Counted from the first letter of the stretch, positions 1 through 10,510 are shown. The stretch is 64,000 nucleotides of DNA from Acidovorax radicis (GCF_020510705.1 NZ_CP075184.1:3038001-3102000), one strand, 5' to 3'. Notes: generated from the sequence alone by a model not told the origin. Numbers and translations: made by a program.

Positions 1-1056
1 GCGGGTCTCAAAACCGATCCGGCCGTGTGTTCCGCGCTGTCGGCCTATGCCGTGCAGATGGGCCACACCCCAGTGCAAGCGCAAGACACGCCTGGCTTCA
101 TTGTCAACCACGCGGGGCGCGGTTTTGGCACCGAGGCTTTGCGCATCGTGGGCGAAGGCGTGGCTGATTTCGCCACCATTGATCGCATCCTGCGCGACCA
201 GGTCGGCTTCAAACTCGGCCCTTTCGAGTTGATGGACCTCACTGCCCTGGATGTGTCGCACCCCGTGATGGAATCCATCTACCGCCAGTACTACGACGAG
301 CCACGTTTTCGGCCGAGCGTCATCACGGCCCAACGCCTGGCAGGCGGTATGGTGGGCAAAAAAGTCGGCGAAGGTTTTTACCGGTATGTGGACGGCGTTG
401 CGCAGGTCCCGGCAGAGCCAGCCCCCCCCGTCGTCGACAACATAGCACCCGTGTGGGTGTCACCGCGCGCCGCACGCCGTGCAGAGCTGTACCAGTTGCT
501 CAAGGACCTGGGTGCCACCATAGAAACCGGGCAATCGCCCTCCCCCCATGCCATCACGCTGGTGGCACCGCTGGGTTTTGACATCACCACCGTCGCCGTG
601 GTCGAAAGGCTCGATCCGGCGCGCACCATCGGCATCGACATGCTCATCGATGACGCGGCCACCAAGCGCCGCGTGCTTGCCACCAACCCGGCCACGCGGC
701 TGGACATTCGCAACGCAGCGCACGCGTTGTTTGCACGTGACGGCAAGGCAGTCAGCGTCATCCGCGACAGCGGTGGTTTTGTGACACAGCGCGTGGTGGC
801 CACGATTGTCAACATCGCTAGCGACATCTGCCAGCAGGGCATCTGCAGCCCGCGCGACCTGGAAACAGCGGTGACGTTGGGCCTGGGCTACCCCCTGGGG
901 CCGCTGGCCATGGGCGACCGCTGGGGCCCCACCAATATTCTGGAGGTGCTTTTCAACATGCAGACCGTGTACGGGGACACCCGCTACCGCCCCAGCCCGT
1001 GGCTGCGCCGCCGGGGTGCCATCGGGCTGAGTCTCACACACGTCGAAGACCACTGA
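1..1056 (+). CDS. 3-hydroxyacyl-CoA dehydrogenase, 5' part outside the window
   Basis: Beta-oxidation type enzyme that oxidises a 3-hydroxyacyl-CoA to the 3-oxoacyl-CoA with NAD+. The frame is open from base 1 and stops with TGA at 1054-1056, so 351 C-terminal residues are visible and the Rossmann NAD domain lies upstream of the window. The C-terminal helical domain of the family is present twice: DTPGFIVNHAGRG with GPFELMDLTALDVSH early, and a more degenerate DSGGFVTQRVV with GYPLGPLAMGDRWG near the end. This is the layout of long PaaH/PaaC-like dehydrogenases. An enoyl-CoA hydratase follows 30 bases later, so the two probably share one catabolic transcript. The acyl substrate cannot be told from sequence. 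Confidence 0.9.
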   Translation, partial: AGLKTDPAVCSALSAYAVQMGHTPVQAQDTPGFIVNHAGRGFGTEALRIVGEGVADFATIDRILRDQVGFKLGPFELMDLTALDVSHPVMESIYRQYYDEPRFRPSVITAQRLAGGMVGKKVGEGFYRYVDGVAQVPAEPAPPVVDNIAPVWVSPRAARRAELYQLLKDLGATIETGQSPSPHAITLVAPLGFDITTVAVVERLDPARTIGIDMLIDDAATKRRVLATNPATRLDIRNAAHALFARDGKAVSVIRDSGGFVTQRVVATIVNIASDICQQGICSPRDLETAVTLGLGYPLGPLAMGDRWGPTNILEVLFNMQTVYGDTRYRPSPWLRRRGAIGLSLTHVEDH

Positions 1057-1086
1057 GCCACCGAACCGGCGCAACCCAGCGACTCC

Positions 1087-1866
1087 ATGCCCGCAGAACT
1101 TCAGAGCACCAGCCAGGGCCAGACCCTGATCCTGACCCTTCGCAACCCCGAGCGGCGCAATGCCATCGAGCCTGCCATGTACGCTGCAGGCATCGAAGCC
1201 TTGGGCGTGGCAGAGAGCAGCCCTGACATCCGCAGTGTGGTGATCACCGGGGCGGATGGCATGTTCTGCTCGGGTGGCAATTTGCAACGCCTGCTGGCCA
1301 ACCGCGAACAGGCGCCACAAGTGCAGGCCCAAAGCATCGAAGGCCTGCACAACTGGATAGAAACCATCCGCACCTACCCCAAGCCGGTGATCGCCGCCGT
1401 GGAAGGCGCCGCAGCGGGCGCCGGGTTCTCGCTGGCGCTTGCATGTGACTTCATCGTGGCGGCACGCAATGCCGTGTTTGTCATGGCGTACAGCAACGTT
1501 GCCCTTTCACCCGACGGCGGCGCAAGCTGGAGTTTGGCACACGCCCTGCCCCGTCAGCTGGCCACGGAAATCCTCCTGTGTGGCGACCGTGTGGACGCGC
1601 CGCGCCTGCACACCTTGGGCGTGGTCAACCGACTCACAGAACCGGCCAATGCGCTGGGCGCGGCGCTGGCGCTCGCCGAGCAGCTCAACGCCCGCGCACT
1701 CAACGTCCTGGCCAGCATCAAGGAATTGCTGAACGAAGCGCCGCAGGCCAGCCTGACACAGCAACTGGGCATGGAACGCGATCATTTCGTGAAGAACCTG
1801 CACCACGCCAATGCGGGCGAGGGCATCAACGCATTTTTGGACAAGCGCGCGCCACGCTACGAATAG
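1087..1866 (+). CDS. enoyl-CoA hydratase/isomerase family protein
   Basis: Crotonase-fold enzyme of 259 residues, the usual family length. The two oxyanion-hole segments are visible as ADGMFCSGGNLQRL (about residue 60) and AAVEGAAAGAGFSLALACD (about residue 105). The acidic active-site region reads LSPDGG, with Asp where classical hydratases carry Glu. PaaG-type isomerases and related aromatic-catabolism crotonases also use Asp at this place, so isomerisation or ring-CoA hydrolysis is as likely as simple hydration. It follows the 3-hydroxyacyl-CoA dehydrogenase by 30 bases on the same strand and is followed by an intrinsic terminator, so it is probably the last gene of that operon. Family assignment is firm; the reaction is inferred. 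Confidence 0.88.
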   Translation: MPAELQSTSQGQTLILTLRNPERRNAIEPAMYAAGIEALGVAESSPDIRSVVITGADGMFCSGGNLQRLLANREQAPQVQAQSIEGLHNWIETIRTYPKPVIAAVEGAAAGAGFSLALACDFIVAARNAVFVMAYSNVALSPDGGASWSLAHALPRQLATEILLCGDRVDAPRLHTLGVVNRLTEPANALGAALALAEQLNARALNVLASIKELLNEAPQASLTQQLGMERDHFVKNLHHANAGEGINAFLDKRAPRYE

Positions 1867-1908
1867 CACGGCCCACCCGCTGTGGGCATCAACCCCTACG
1901 TACACCAC

Positions 1909-1948
1909 AGGCCCCGGGATGCTGCGCACAGCAACCCGGGGCCTTTTT
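1909..1948 (+). terminator. rho-independent terminator
   Basis: Arms GGCCCCGGG and CCCGGGGCC (1910-1918 and 1935-1943) enclose a 16-base loop and are followed by a run of T. It ends the acyl-CoA operon before the Crp/Fnr gene. Confidence 0.85.
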
Positions 1949-2083
1949 TGCGTGCGCAGCCGGGCCAGGTCCCTGCTGATCCAGGAATCTCTGTTCGAAA
2001 GACACGCAGGTGACAACCCTGCCCCTGCACCCTGGTCCCTGACGCGACAATGGGCCTGTTTCTAGTCACAAAAAAGACAGGCC

Positions 2084-2803
2084 ATGGACGACCCGATTCT
2101 TACCATCGAAGAACGTGAAGCGATCAACTCCGGTCGCTGGTTTTCATCCCTTTCACCTTCTCTACGCCACGACATCCTGCGATGTGCCTACGTCAAACGC
2201 TTCAAAGATGGCGGCCTTATCGCTGCACGCGGCGACCCGCCCGAGGAGTGGATTGCGTGCGCGCGCGGTGCAGTGCGGGTGAGTTCCACCTCCATCTCGG
2301 GCAAGCAGATCACGCTGACCTACGTGGAGCCGGGCATCTGGTTTGGCGATGTGGCGATCTTCGACGGAGACCGGCGCACGCACGATGCCTATGCGCATGG
2401 CGACACCACGATTCTGTGCGTGGCCAAGGCCGATTTCAAGAAGATCCTCGCAGCGCACACCGAGTTCTACGAAGCCATGCTGCGCCTGCATGCACGGCGC
2501 ATCCGTCAGCTGTATGGCCTGGTGGAAGACCTCAACACCCTGCCCCTGCGCGCGCGGTTGGCCAAGCAGCTGGTGCATCTGGTGCGCAGCTATGGCATTC
2601 CGAGCCTGTCGGACGGCAGCGAGATGCGCATCGGGCTGCAGCTGGCGCAGGAAGAGTTGGCACAGCTGCTGGGCGCATCGCGCCAGCGGGTGAACCAGGA
2701 GCTCAAGGCCATGGAGCGCGAGGATGCCATCCGCATCGAGCCGGGCGGCTTGGTGGTGCGCGACCGCGACGCCCTCATGCGCATAGCCGAAACCGACAAC
2801 TGA
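2084..2803 (+). CDS. Crp/Fnr family transcriptional regulator
   Basis: A 239-residue regulator with an N-terminal cyclic-nucleotide-binding-like beta-barrel (about residues 30-130), a long dimerisation helix and a C-terminal winged helix-turn-helix (LAQEELAQLLGASRQRVNQE, about 185-205). There is no N-terminal cysteine cluster, so it is not an oxygen-sensing FNR. The recognition helix carries SRQRVNQ rather than the ExxSR pattern of FNR/DNR proteins, so it should read a different operator from the denitrification regulator at 28.8 kb. It is followed after 16 bases by a phosphotransferase and an acyl-CoA dehydrogenase and may control them. The effector is unknown. Confidence 0.85.
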   Translation: MDDPILTIEEREAINSGRWFSSLSPSLRHDILRCAYVKRFKDGGLIAARGDPPEEWIACARGAVRVSSTSISGKQITLTYVEPGIWFGDVAIFDGDRRTHDAYAHGDTTILCVAKADFKKILAAHTEFYEAMLRLHARRIRQLYGLVEDLNTLPLRARLAKQLVHLVRSYGIPSLSDGSEMRIGLQLAQEELAQLLGASRQRVNQELKAMEREDAIRIEPGGLVVRDRDALMRIAETDN

Positions 2804-2819
2804 CCCTCTGCACCCACCC

Positions 2820-3905
2820 ATGAGCAACTTTGACCATTTCGTCGGCACCCGTCCTGTTTCCGAGCAGCACGCGTTTGATATCGAAAAACTGACCGCTTGG
2901 CTGACGCAGAACATGGCGGGTTTTGCAGGCCCGCTGACCGTAGAGATGTTCAAAGGCGGGCAGTCCAACCCCACCTACAAGCTCATCACCCCCGGCGCCA
3001 GCTATGTGATGCGCGCCAAGCCCGGCCCGGTGGCCAAGCTGCTGCCGTCAGCTCATGCCATCGAACGAGAGTTTGCCGTGATGAGCGGCCTCTATGGCAC
3101 CGGTGTGCCCGTCCCCAAAATGCACGTGCTGTGCGAAGACGAGTCGGTGATGGGCCGCGCGTTTTATGTGATGGAGTGCATGCAAGGCCGCGTGTTGTGG
3201 GACCAGTCGCTGCCGGGCATGACACCCACCGAACGCGCTGACATCTACAACGAAATGAACCGCGTGATTGCCGCGCTGCACACCGTGAAGTTTGCTGACC
3301 GGGGACTGGCTGGCTACGGCAAACCCGGCAACTACTTTGATCGCCAGATCGGCCGGTGGAGCAAACAATATGTGGCCTCCATCACCCAGCCCATCGAAGA
3401 GATGGACCGCCTCATGGAATGGCTGCCCGCGCACATGCCGGCCAGTGCACGGGACGAAGGCCATGTATCCATCGTGCATGGAGACTACCGGCTTGACAAC
3501 CTGATGTTCCACCCCACCGAACCACGCGTGATCGCTGTGCTCGACTGGGAGCTGTCCACACTGGGCCACCCGCTGGCAGATTTCAGCTACCACTGCATGA
3601 GCTGGCATATCCCGGCTGCGATGGGCCGTGGGATTGCGGGGCAAGACCTTGCCGCACTCGGCATCCCGGACGAGGAAAGCTATATCCGCCGCTATTGCGA
3701 GCGCACCGGCATCACCACGCCCGAGGCGCTGCGCGCGGACTGGAACTTCTACCTGGCCTACAACATGTTCCGGATCGCGGCCATCCTGCAAGGCATTGCC
3801 AAGCGGGTAGAAGCGGGCACGGCATCCAGCGCGCAAGCCAAGGCCTCGGGCGATACCGCACGGCCCATGGCCCAGCTGGCCTGGTCGTTCGCGCAACGCG
3901 GCTGA
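2820..3905 (+). CDS. phosphotransferase family protein (aminoglycoside-phosphotransferase fold)
   Basis: A 361-residue kinase-fold protein of the APH group that typically travels with acyl-CoA dehydrogenases (ACAD10/FadE36-like). Visible motifs are the catalytic loop VHGDYRLDNLMFH (HGDxxxxN, about residue 220) and the metal-binding segment AVLDWELSTLGHP. The N-terminal lobe carries a glycine-rich loop around FKGGQSNPTYKL. It starts 16 bases after the Crp/Fnr gene and an acyl-CoA dehydrogenase follows after 49 bases. By analogy with ACAD10/11 it could phosphorylate a hydroxyacyl-CoA so that the partner dehydrogenase or an elimination step can act. That role is inference. Confidence 0.88.
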   Translation: MSNFDHFVGTRPVSEQHAFDIEKLTAWLTQNMAGFAGPLTVEMFKGGQSNPTYKLITPGASYVMRAKPGPVAKLLPSAHAIEREFAVMSGLYGTGVPVPKMHVLCEDESVMGRAFYVMECMQGRVLWDQSLPGMTPTERADIYNEMNRVIAALHTVKFADRGLAGYGKPGNYFDRQIGRWSKQYVASITQPIEEMDRLMEWLPAHMPASARDEGHVSIVHGDYRLDNLMFHPTEPRVIAVLDWELSTLGHPLADFSYHCMSWHIPAAMGRGIAGQDLAALGIPDEESYIRRYCERTGITTPEALRADWNFYLAYNMFRIAAILQGIAKRVEAGTASSAQAKASGDTARPMAQLAWSFAQRG

Positions 3906-3954
3906 CCTGTTGTATGCATTCACCCACGCCCTGATTTTTTGACGGAGACCCCCC

Positions 3955-5229
3955 ATGGACTTTGATTACTCGCCCAAAACCAAACAATTGCAGGCCAAAC
4001 TCCTGCAGTTCATGGACGACCACATCTACCCCGCCGAGGCCGTCTACACGGCAGAACTGGCGGCCAACACGGCAGCAGGCAAACGCTGGAGCGCGTTGCA
4101 AACCGTTGAAGACCTCAAAACCAAGGCCCGGGCTGCAGGCCTATGGAACCTGTTTTTGCCCGTCGACAGCGCGGCTGCATCGGGCTATGACGGCGCTGGG
4201 CTCACCAACCAGGAATACGCGCCCCTAGCCGAAATAATGGGCCGCGTGCCATGGGCCAGCGAAGCCTTCAACTGCTCTGCGCCTGACACAGGCAACATGG
4301 AAACCATTGCACGCTACGGCGACGACGCCAACAAGGCCCGCTGGCTCAAGCCACTGCTCGAAGGCAAGATCCGTTCCGCCTTTGCGATGACCGAGCCCGA
4401 TGTGGCGTCAAGTGATGCCACCAACATCGCCACCCGCATCGAGCGCGATGGCGATGAATACGTCATCAACGGGCGCAAATGGTGGATCTCCGGTGCCGCT
4501 GATCCGCGTTGTGCGGTGTTCATCACCATGGGAAAAACCGACCCTGACGCACCCCGTCACTCGCAACAGAGCATGGTGCTGGTGCCCGCAGATGCCAAGG
4601 GGATCAATATCATTCGCCCCCTGAACGTTCTGGGCTATGACGATGCACCCCACGGCCATGTGGAGATGACGTTCGAGAACGTTCGCGTGCCGGTCTCCAA
4701 CATTCTGCTGGGCGAAGGCCGGGGCTTTGAGATCGCCCAAGGCCGCCTTGGCCCTGGGCGCATCCACCATTGCATGCGCCTCATTGGCCTGGCCGAGCGC
4801 GCGCTGGAGCTGATGTGCAAACGCGCCAGCTCGCGCATCGCCTTCGGCAAGAGTGTGGCCCAGCAGACCGTGACGCAAGAGCGCATTGCAGAAGCCCGCT
4901 GCAAGATCGACATGGCCCGCCTGCTGACCCTCAAGGCCGCCTGGCTGATGGACGTGGCGGGCAACAAGGTCGCCAAGACTGAAATCGCCATGATCAAGGT
5001 GGTGGCGCCCAGCATGGCCTGCCAGGTGATCGACTGGGCCATGCAAGCGCATGGCGGCGGCGGCATGTGCGATGACTTCCCCCTGGCCTATGCCTATGCC
5101 GGCGCGCGCACGCTGCGTTTTGCGGACGGCCCGGATGAAGTGCACCGCAACGCCATTGCCAAGTGGGAACTCGGCAAATATGGCGCCTATGGAAAAGACG
5201 CTGGCGTCCCCGTTACGCGCGGCGGTTGA
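3955..5229 (+). CDS. acyl-CoA dehydrogenase family protein
   Basis: FAD enzyme of 424 residues that introduces a 2,3-double bond into an acyl-CoA. The order of segments is typical: N-terminal helical domain, [15 protein letters not shown] (flavin and substrate contact, about residue 143), a middle beta domain with GRKWWISGA, and a C-terminal helical domain ending with the [15 protein letters not shown] motif and the [18 protein letters not shown] tail. The start ATG has the purine-rich GACGGAGACC as ribosome binding site. Together with the phosphotransferase upstream it forms the common ACAD-APH pair. An intrinsic terminator follows. Substrate chain length is not predictable. Confidence 0.92.
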   Translation: MDFDYSPKTKQLQAKLLQFMDDHIYPAEAVYTAELAANTAAGKRWSALQTVEDLKTKARAAGLWNLFLPVDSAAASGYDGAGLTNQEYAPLAEIMGRVPWASEAFNCSAPDTGNMETIARYGDDANKARWLKPLLEGKIRSAFAMTEPDVASSDATNIATRIERDGDEYVINGRKWWISGAADPRCAVFITMGKTDPDAPRHSQQSMVLVPADAKGINIIRPLNVLGYDDAPHGHVEMTFENVRVPVSNILLGEGRGFEIAQGRLGPGRIHHCMRLIGLAERALELMCKRASSRIAFGKSVAQQTVTQERIAEARCKIDMARLLTLKAAWLMDVAGNKVAKTEIAMIKVVAPSMACQVIDWAMQAHGGGGMCDDFPLAYAYAGARTLRFADGPDEVHRNAIAKWELGKYGAYGKDAGVPVTRGG

Positions 5230-5254
5230 GCGCCCCACCATCGGTGTCACAACA

Positions 5255-5278
5255 GGCGGCCTGCGGGCCGCCTTTTTT
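5255..5278 (+). terminator. rho-independent terminator
   Basis: GC-rich stem GGCGGCC / GGCCGCC with a short loop followed by TTTTTT; it closes the phosphotransferase-acyl-CoA dehydrogenase operon. Confidence 0.88.
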
Positions 5279-5472
5279 CACCCGCAGGTGCCCTAGGCGG
5301 CTCCTTCTGCATTAGAAAGAGCGGTGACTCGACGGCGCCTTCGGGCCTCCGCTGCACCCTCTCCCTCGCCCTGTCCTTTGTTAATCCGTTAAAACCAGCC
5401 TCTATACCTCCTGCATTCCGAGGTGGCGTTTCTCCCCCTTCCATTGGCATTGGTTATGCCTCTACTGGCTTC

Positions 5473-6189
5473 ATGAACCCCTTCATTGCCCCTGGCCCGG
5501 ATCTTCGTTTTAGACAGGCACGCCGGCTATGGATGCTGGGCGTGGCCCCTGCGGCCGTGGCATTGGTGCTCCTCAGCCCGTCAGCGCGGGCCGCAGGCGG
5601 CGCGCTCGCTGCCTCGACCACCATTTCGGCGGACACCTGCCCCACGTCTGAGGCCTCTGCGGCAGCGCAGCGCCTGGTGCGCTGGGTGGCAGCCACGGCA
5701 GACCACCAAGGCATGCCCTTTGCAGTCATCGACAAACCGCAGGCGCGCATTCATGTGTTCTCTGCGCGTGGCCAGTGGTTGGGAAGCTCACCCGTGCTGC
5801 TGGGTGTGGCCCGGGGCGACCGGTCTGCGCCAGACATCGGCACGCGGCCGTTGTCACTCATTCCACCCCAGGAACGCACCACCCCTGCGGGCCGCTTTGT
5901 GACCGAGCCTGGCCGCAACCTGCAGGGTGACGACATTGTGTGGATCGACTACGAGGCTGCGGTCTCGCTGCACCGGGTGCGCAGCGTGAAAGCCTCTGAA
6001 CGGCGAAGGCAGCGTCTGGCAAGCCCCAGCCTGCCAGACAAGCGCATCAGCTATGGGTGCATCAATGCGCCGGAGCCGTTTTACAACCAGCTCATCGCGC
6101 CACTGTTCGGGCAGGCCCGCGGCGTGGTGTATATCCTGCCGGATACCGAGCCATTTGCTACGTTTTTCGGAGCTGCTAGCGCTTATTAA
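5473..6189 (+). CDS. L,D-transpeptidase family (YkuD-domain) protein, secreted
   Basis: Periplasmic or surface enzyme of 238 residues that would form L,D cross-links or anchor proteins to peptidoglycan. It has an N-terminal signal or anchor segment (basic start, hydrophobic stretch VAPAAVALVLLS, then an Ala-rich cleavage region near residue 38). The C-terminal YkuD signature is seen as SLHRV followed by KRISYGCINAPEPF, with the catalytic Cys in YGCIN and the preceding His. The last eight residues and the stop codon are written by a copy of the genomic palindromic repeat (6171-6210), so the C-terminus looks recently altered. A weak promoter (TTGTTA near 5378, TATACC near 5403, 19-base spacer) precedes it. 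It stands alone, convergent with the cyclase gene. Confidence 0.82.
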   Translation: MNPFIAPGPDLRFRQARRLWMLGVAPAAVALVLLSPSARAAGGALAASTTISADTCPTSEASAAAQRLVRWVAATADHQGMPFAVIDKPQARIHVFSARGQWLGSSPVLLGVARGDRSAPDIGTRPLSLIPPQERTTPAGRFVTEPGRNLQGDDIVWIDYEAAVSLHRVRSVKASERRRQRLASPSLPDKRISYGCINAPEPFYNQLIAPLFGQARGVVYILPDTEPFATFFGAASAY

Positions 6190-6210
6190 TAAAGCGCCAG
6201 AGGCACTTTT
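6171..6210 (+). repeat. Comamonadaceae-type small palindromic repeat, copy A
   Basis: First of five related copies in this window. It begins AGCTGCTAGCGCTTAT and ends AAAGCGCCAGAGGC, with the two GCGCTT/AAGCGC arms forming a hairpin. It overlaps the 3' end of the L,D-transpeptidase gene and supplies its last codons and TAA stop. Confidence 0.75.
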
Positions 6211-6291
6211 CGTTTAAACATTCAAGGCGCGCAGCACAGGTAACCGCCGTTTGAATGCAGCCCCGAGCGCGGCCGCAACACGGGGCCAGCC

Positions 6292-7227
6292 CTACCCCAA
6301 ATGGACGTTGGTGCCCGCCACGTGGAACTGCATGACCGGCGCACTGGGTTCAGAGAACGACACGCCCAGCGCGATCTGACCGGTGCCGTGAAGAATGCAT
6401 GCGTCGCGGCGCAGCCGCACGGGGGAATCACTTCCATCAAACCGCACCCAGGTGCCAAAGCTGCTCATGTCGGTCAGCACGAAACCGCTATTGCGCCAGT
6501 CGATGCGCGCATGAAGGCGCGACACCCTCGGATCGTTGATGCACAACTGGGCATGCGTGGCGCGCCCGATATGCACCGGCGCATCCGACGATGTGAAGGA
6601 CATGTCCGCCCCATGCCACGAAAACTGGATCTGGCCCAGAATCGAGTCTGCCGGAGCAAAGCTGCTGACCAACGCGGCTTGCATCGTGAGCGAATCCGGC
6701 TCTTCGTTCTCGCGCCACTCCACCTGGTAGAGCATGAGCAACTCGGCCTTGCCACGGATCTCCATCATCCCCAGTTTGCGATACCAGACGTCGGGTGCAG
6801 CGCCTGCCAGCAGCACCGCCGTTTCGGTGGCCCAAATTTCAGACGGGCCGGCACGCTCACACAGACGCGAAGCGACGTTGACGGCATCTCCATAACAATC
6901 GCCACCTACATCCACCACTTCGCCACTGGCCACGCCCACACGGATGTCCATGCGCAGTGGCAAGGGCCAGCGGTGCAGCCGGTCCTGGTGGTGCCGCAGC
7001 ATGGAAGAGATCGCCGACACAGCCCCCGAGGCATCTCCAAAGATGGCCAGAACGCCGTCCCCGAGCTTTTTGACCACCCTGCCGCCATGCGTTTCTATGG
7101 TTTCTCCAATCCACTGAGTAACTTGTGTCACAGCCTCCGTGGCGCGCTCGTTACCAAGCGTCTCATACAACGAGGTACTGCCAGAGATGTCCGCAAAGAC
7201 CACCGTGGACAACACACTCATGAACAC
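6292..7227 (-). CDS. class III adenylate/guanylate cyclase fused to an FHA domain
   Basis: A 311-residue cytoplasmic signalling protein. Residues 1-175 form a class III nucleotide cyclase domain with FADISGSTSLYE (first metal Asp), KKLGDGVLAIFGD (second metal Asp) and YGDAVNVASRLCERA (transition-state Asn-x-x-x-Arg region). Residues 210-300 form a forkhead-associated domain with IGRATHAQLCIND, VSRLHARI and SSFGTWV, which would bind a phosphothreonine partner. The cyclase could therefore be recruited or activated by a Ser/Thr kinase. An ATG two codons downstream (7221) is an equally possible start. No membrane segment is visible. The substrate (ATP or GTP) and the partner are not known; the nearest visible Ser/Thr kinase gene is at 33.6 kb. 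Confidence 0.85.
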   Translation of the reverse strand: MFMSVLSTVVFADISGSTSLYETLGNERATEAVTQVTQWIGETIETHGGRVVKKLGDGVLAIFGDASGAVSAISSMLRHHQDRLHRWPLPLRMDIRVGVASGEVVDVGGDCYGDAVNVASRLCERAGPSEIWATETAVLLAGAAPDVWYRKLGMMEIRGKAELLMLYQVEWRENEEPDSLTMQAALVSSFAPADSILGQIQFSWHGADMSFTSSDAPVHIGRATHAQLCINDPRVSRLHARIDWRNSGFVLTDMSSFGTWVRFDGSDSPVRLRRDACILHGTGQIALGVSFSEPSAPVMQFHVAGTNVHLG

Positions 7228-7554
7228 GAACCCATTAGCAACATCATGTGATTCAGTTTAGTGCAAGCGCCATGAAGACGCACGCAACAAAGCGTCAACA
7301 ATCCTGTGCGACCCCGTGGCACAAGAGCCGCAGCGCTGATGCACCCCTTAACCCTGGCATGGCAGCACGGCCCACAGCACGTTCCACATCGAGACCAAAA
7401 AATCCGAAGCAACCCGCTCAAATGCGCAATAAATCGCAACAACCAGGCCCTGCGTGTTGTCTTTATGCAAAAACAGGAGCAGCACCCTTGCGCCCCTCCT
7501 TTCCCCGGCTTACTTTAAGCAACCCCGCCACTCGCACCGTATTGCACTCTTTTC
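7228..7554. other. intergenic region, no gene seen
   Basis: This 327-base gap separates the divergent cyclase gene from a small hypothetical gene. It should carry both promoters, but I see no clear -35/-10 pair, operator or structured RNA. Confidence 0.4.
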
Positions 7555-7914
7555 ATGCGCTGGAACAAGCCCAACATTCGCAACGACCTGCACGACCTGC
7601 TCGGTCGCGACAAGCCGTCATCGACGGCGTGGGTGCGCGATCAGGGGCTTGAAGTGGTGCGACGGGCCATGCTTCAAAACCTGATGGGTCTGACGGGGTG
7701 TGAAGTGGCTCGCATGAGCATGCGGCTGCGTTATGCGGGTGACATTGAGGCACTCTGGTATTTGCGCACCGATCTGTTCAATACCTTGTTGCCCTATCGC
7801 GGGCAGGCCGTTACGCAAGAACTTCTGGACCAGGTCACACCCTTGTTCCAGGGGCTGTTTCCGATGTCGGTGCGTGCTCCGTTGCCCGGCCATCCGCTGC
7901 CCACCAATCACTGA
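7555..7914 (+). CDS. hypothetical protein
   Basis: A 119-residue cytoplasmic protein with no signal peptide or membrane segment. The centre (VARMSMRLRYAGDIEALWYL) looks helical and amphipathic. The C-terminus is proline-rich (PLPGHPLPTNH). I do not recognise the family. The reading frame is supported by its position between two well-formed genes and by the absence of a competing frame on the other strand. It is convergent with the LD-carboxypeptidase gene. Confidence 0.55.
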   Translation: MRWNKPNIRNDLHDLLGRDKPSSTAWVRDQGLEVVRRAMLQNLMGLTGCEVARMSMRLRYAGDIEALWYLRTDLFNTLLPYRGQAVTQELLDQVTPLFQGLFPMSVRAPLPGHPLPTNH

Positions 7915-7976
7915 GATTGCAGGGCAGGCAGCGCCACACGGCGCAGGCGCGCAAACACCGCTTTGCAGACCGTCTT

Positions 7977-7994
7977 AGAACGTGTTCACGTTCT
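7977..7994. repeat. 8+2+8 perfect inverted repeat at the end of the LD-carboxypeptidase gene
   Basis: Arms AGAACGTG and CACGTTCT flank a two-base TT centre. The tiny centre is more like a protein-binding palindrome than a terminator hairpin, and no T run follows on either strand. Confidence 0.4.
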
Positions 7995-8974
7995 CAGTGC
8001 TGATGGCCCCAGTAGATCAGCGCGTCGCGCTCTTCCACCGACAGCGATACAGTGCCGCCCACTGGCAAAAGCACCTTGGTCGCCACATGCCCGTAAGGCA
8101 GATTGGTGAGCACTGGCGCCTTGATCTGGGTGCGCAGCCAGTCGATCACCGACTGCAACTTGTAGCCTTTGTCGTGAGGTGCCAGCTTGTAATTGGTGAA
8201 CTGCCCCAGTACCACGGCCTTCTGCTTGGCCAGAACCCCTGCATGGAGCAACTGGCTGAGCATGCGCTCGATGCGATACGGGTGCTCGTGCAGGTCCTCC
8301 ACGAACAACACACCACCCGGCACATCCGGAAAATACGGCGTGCCGACCAGCGATGCCAACACCGCAAGGTTGCCCCCCCACAGCGTGGCGCTCTTGACGT
8401 ACACACCGGGTACGGCAGGCTTGCCGGTCACGGCATGGGGCTTTTCGCGGTGCATGCGCCAGCCAGTGCCTTCGCCGTGGCCCGTGAGCAGGTCGTCGAA
8501 ACAGGCCTCCATGATGTCGTCGGGCTCACCCTCTGCGCCAAAGTCGGCACCCAGCGACGGGCCCGCCCAGGTGGTTGCACCGGTTTTGGCCAGCATGGCG
8601 AGCTGAAACGCGGTGAAATCGCTCACACCCACAAAGTGCGTGCCCTTGGCAATGGCCTTGGCCACCGTCTTGTAGCGAATACCCGGCAAGATGCGCGACA
8701 GGCCATAGCCGCCCCGCGAGATCAGCGCCACATCTGCACCACTGGCTGCAGCGCGGTGGATGGCCGCCAGGCGCGTGGCATCGTCCCCGGCAAAACGCGT
8801 GTGCACGGCCAGCGCGTCAACGTCCACTTCGACCTCGTGGCCCCGGGCCTTCATGCGCGCAATGCCGCGCTTGAAGGCGGCCTTGTCGCGCACAGCACCG
8901 GAGGGCGAATAGATGTAGATGTGCTTGGAACCGTGGTCGTGGTCACACTGGGAATGGTCGTGATGGTCGTGCAA
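7994..8974 (-). CDS. LD-carboxypeptidase (peptidase family S66)
   Basis: Cell-wall recycling enzyme that removes the terminal D-Ala from L-Ala-Glu-Dap-D-Ala tetrapeptides. Segments typical of the family are IYSPSGAVRDK at the start, SRGGYGLSRILPGI with the nucleophile region, and FVEDLHEHPYRIERML with the C-terminal Glu/His part of the Ser-Glu-His triad. The open frame runs back to 9163 but then overlaps the upstream gene by about 110 bases and reads as noise there. I place the start at the TTG at 8974, behind AAGGG. This start gives an unusual His/Asp-rich leader (HDHHDHSQCDHDHG) before the conserved fold, which might bind metal. Length from this start is 326 residues, close to the family norm. 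Confidence 0.82.
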   Translation of the reverse strand: MHDHHDHSQCDHDHGSKHIYIYSPSGAVRDKAAFKRGIARMKARGHEVEVDVDALAVHTRFAGDDATRLAAIHRAAASGADVALISRGGYGLSRILPGIRYKTVAKAIAKGTHFVGVSDFTAFQLAMLAKTGATTWAGPSLGADFGAEGEPDDIMEACFDDLLTGHGEGTGWRMHREKPHAVTGKPAVPGVYVKSATLWGGNLAVLASLVGTPYFPDVPGGVLFVEDLHEHPYRIERMLSQLLHAGVLAKQKAVVLGQFTNYKLAPHDKGYKLQSVIDWLRTQIKAPVLTNLPYGHVATKVLLPVGGTVSLSVEERDALIYWGHQH

Positions 8975-9053
8975 AGCGCTCAGGCCCTTGGCAGGCCTGC
9001 TCCGTAAACAGGGGCTAACCCGGCACGTGCTGCAATCAGCACACGACCGGGGC

Positions 9054-10508
<1,455 letters not shown>

Positions 10509-10510
<2 letters not shown>

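Noticed and set aside
2084..2803. The first Crp/Fnr gene as the denitrification regulator
   Set aside because: Its recognition helix lacks ExxSR and its neighbours are acyl-CoA genes; the 28840 protein fits far better.
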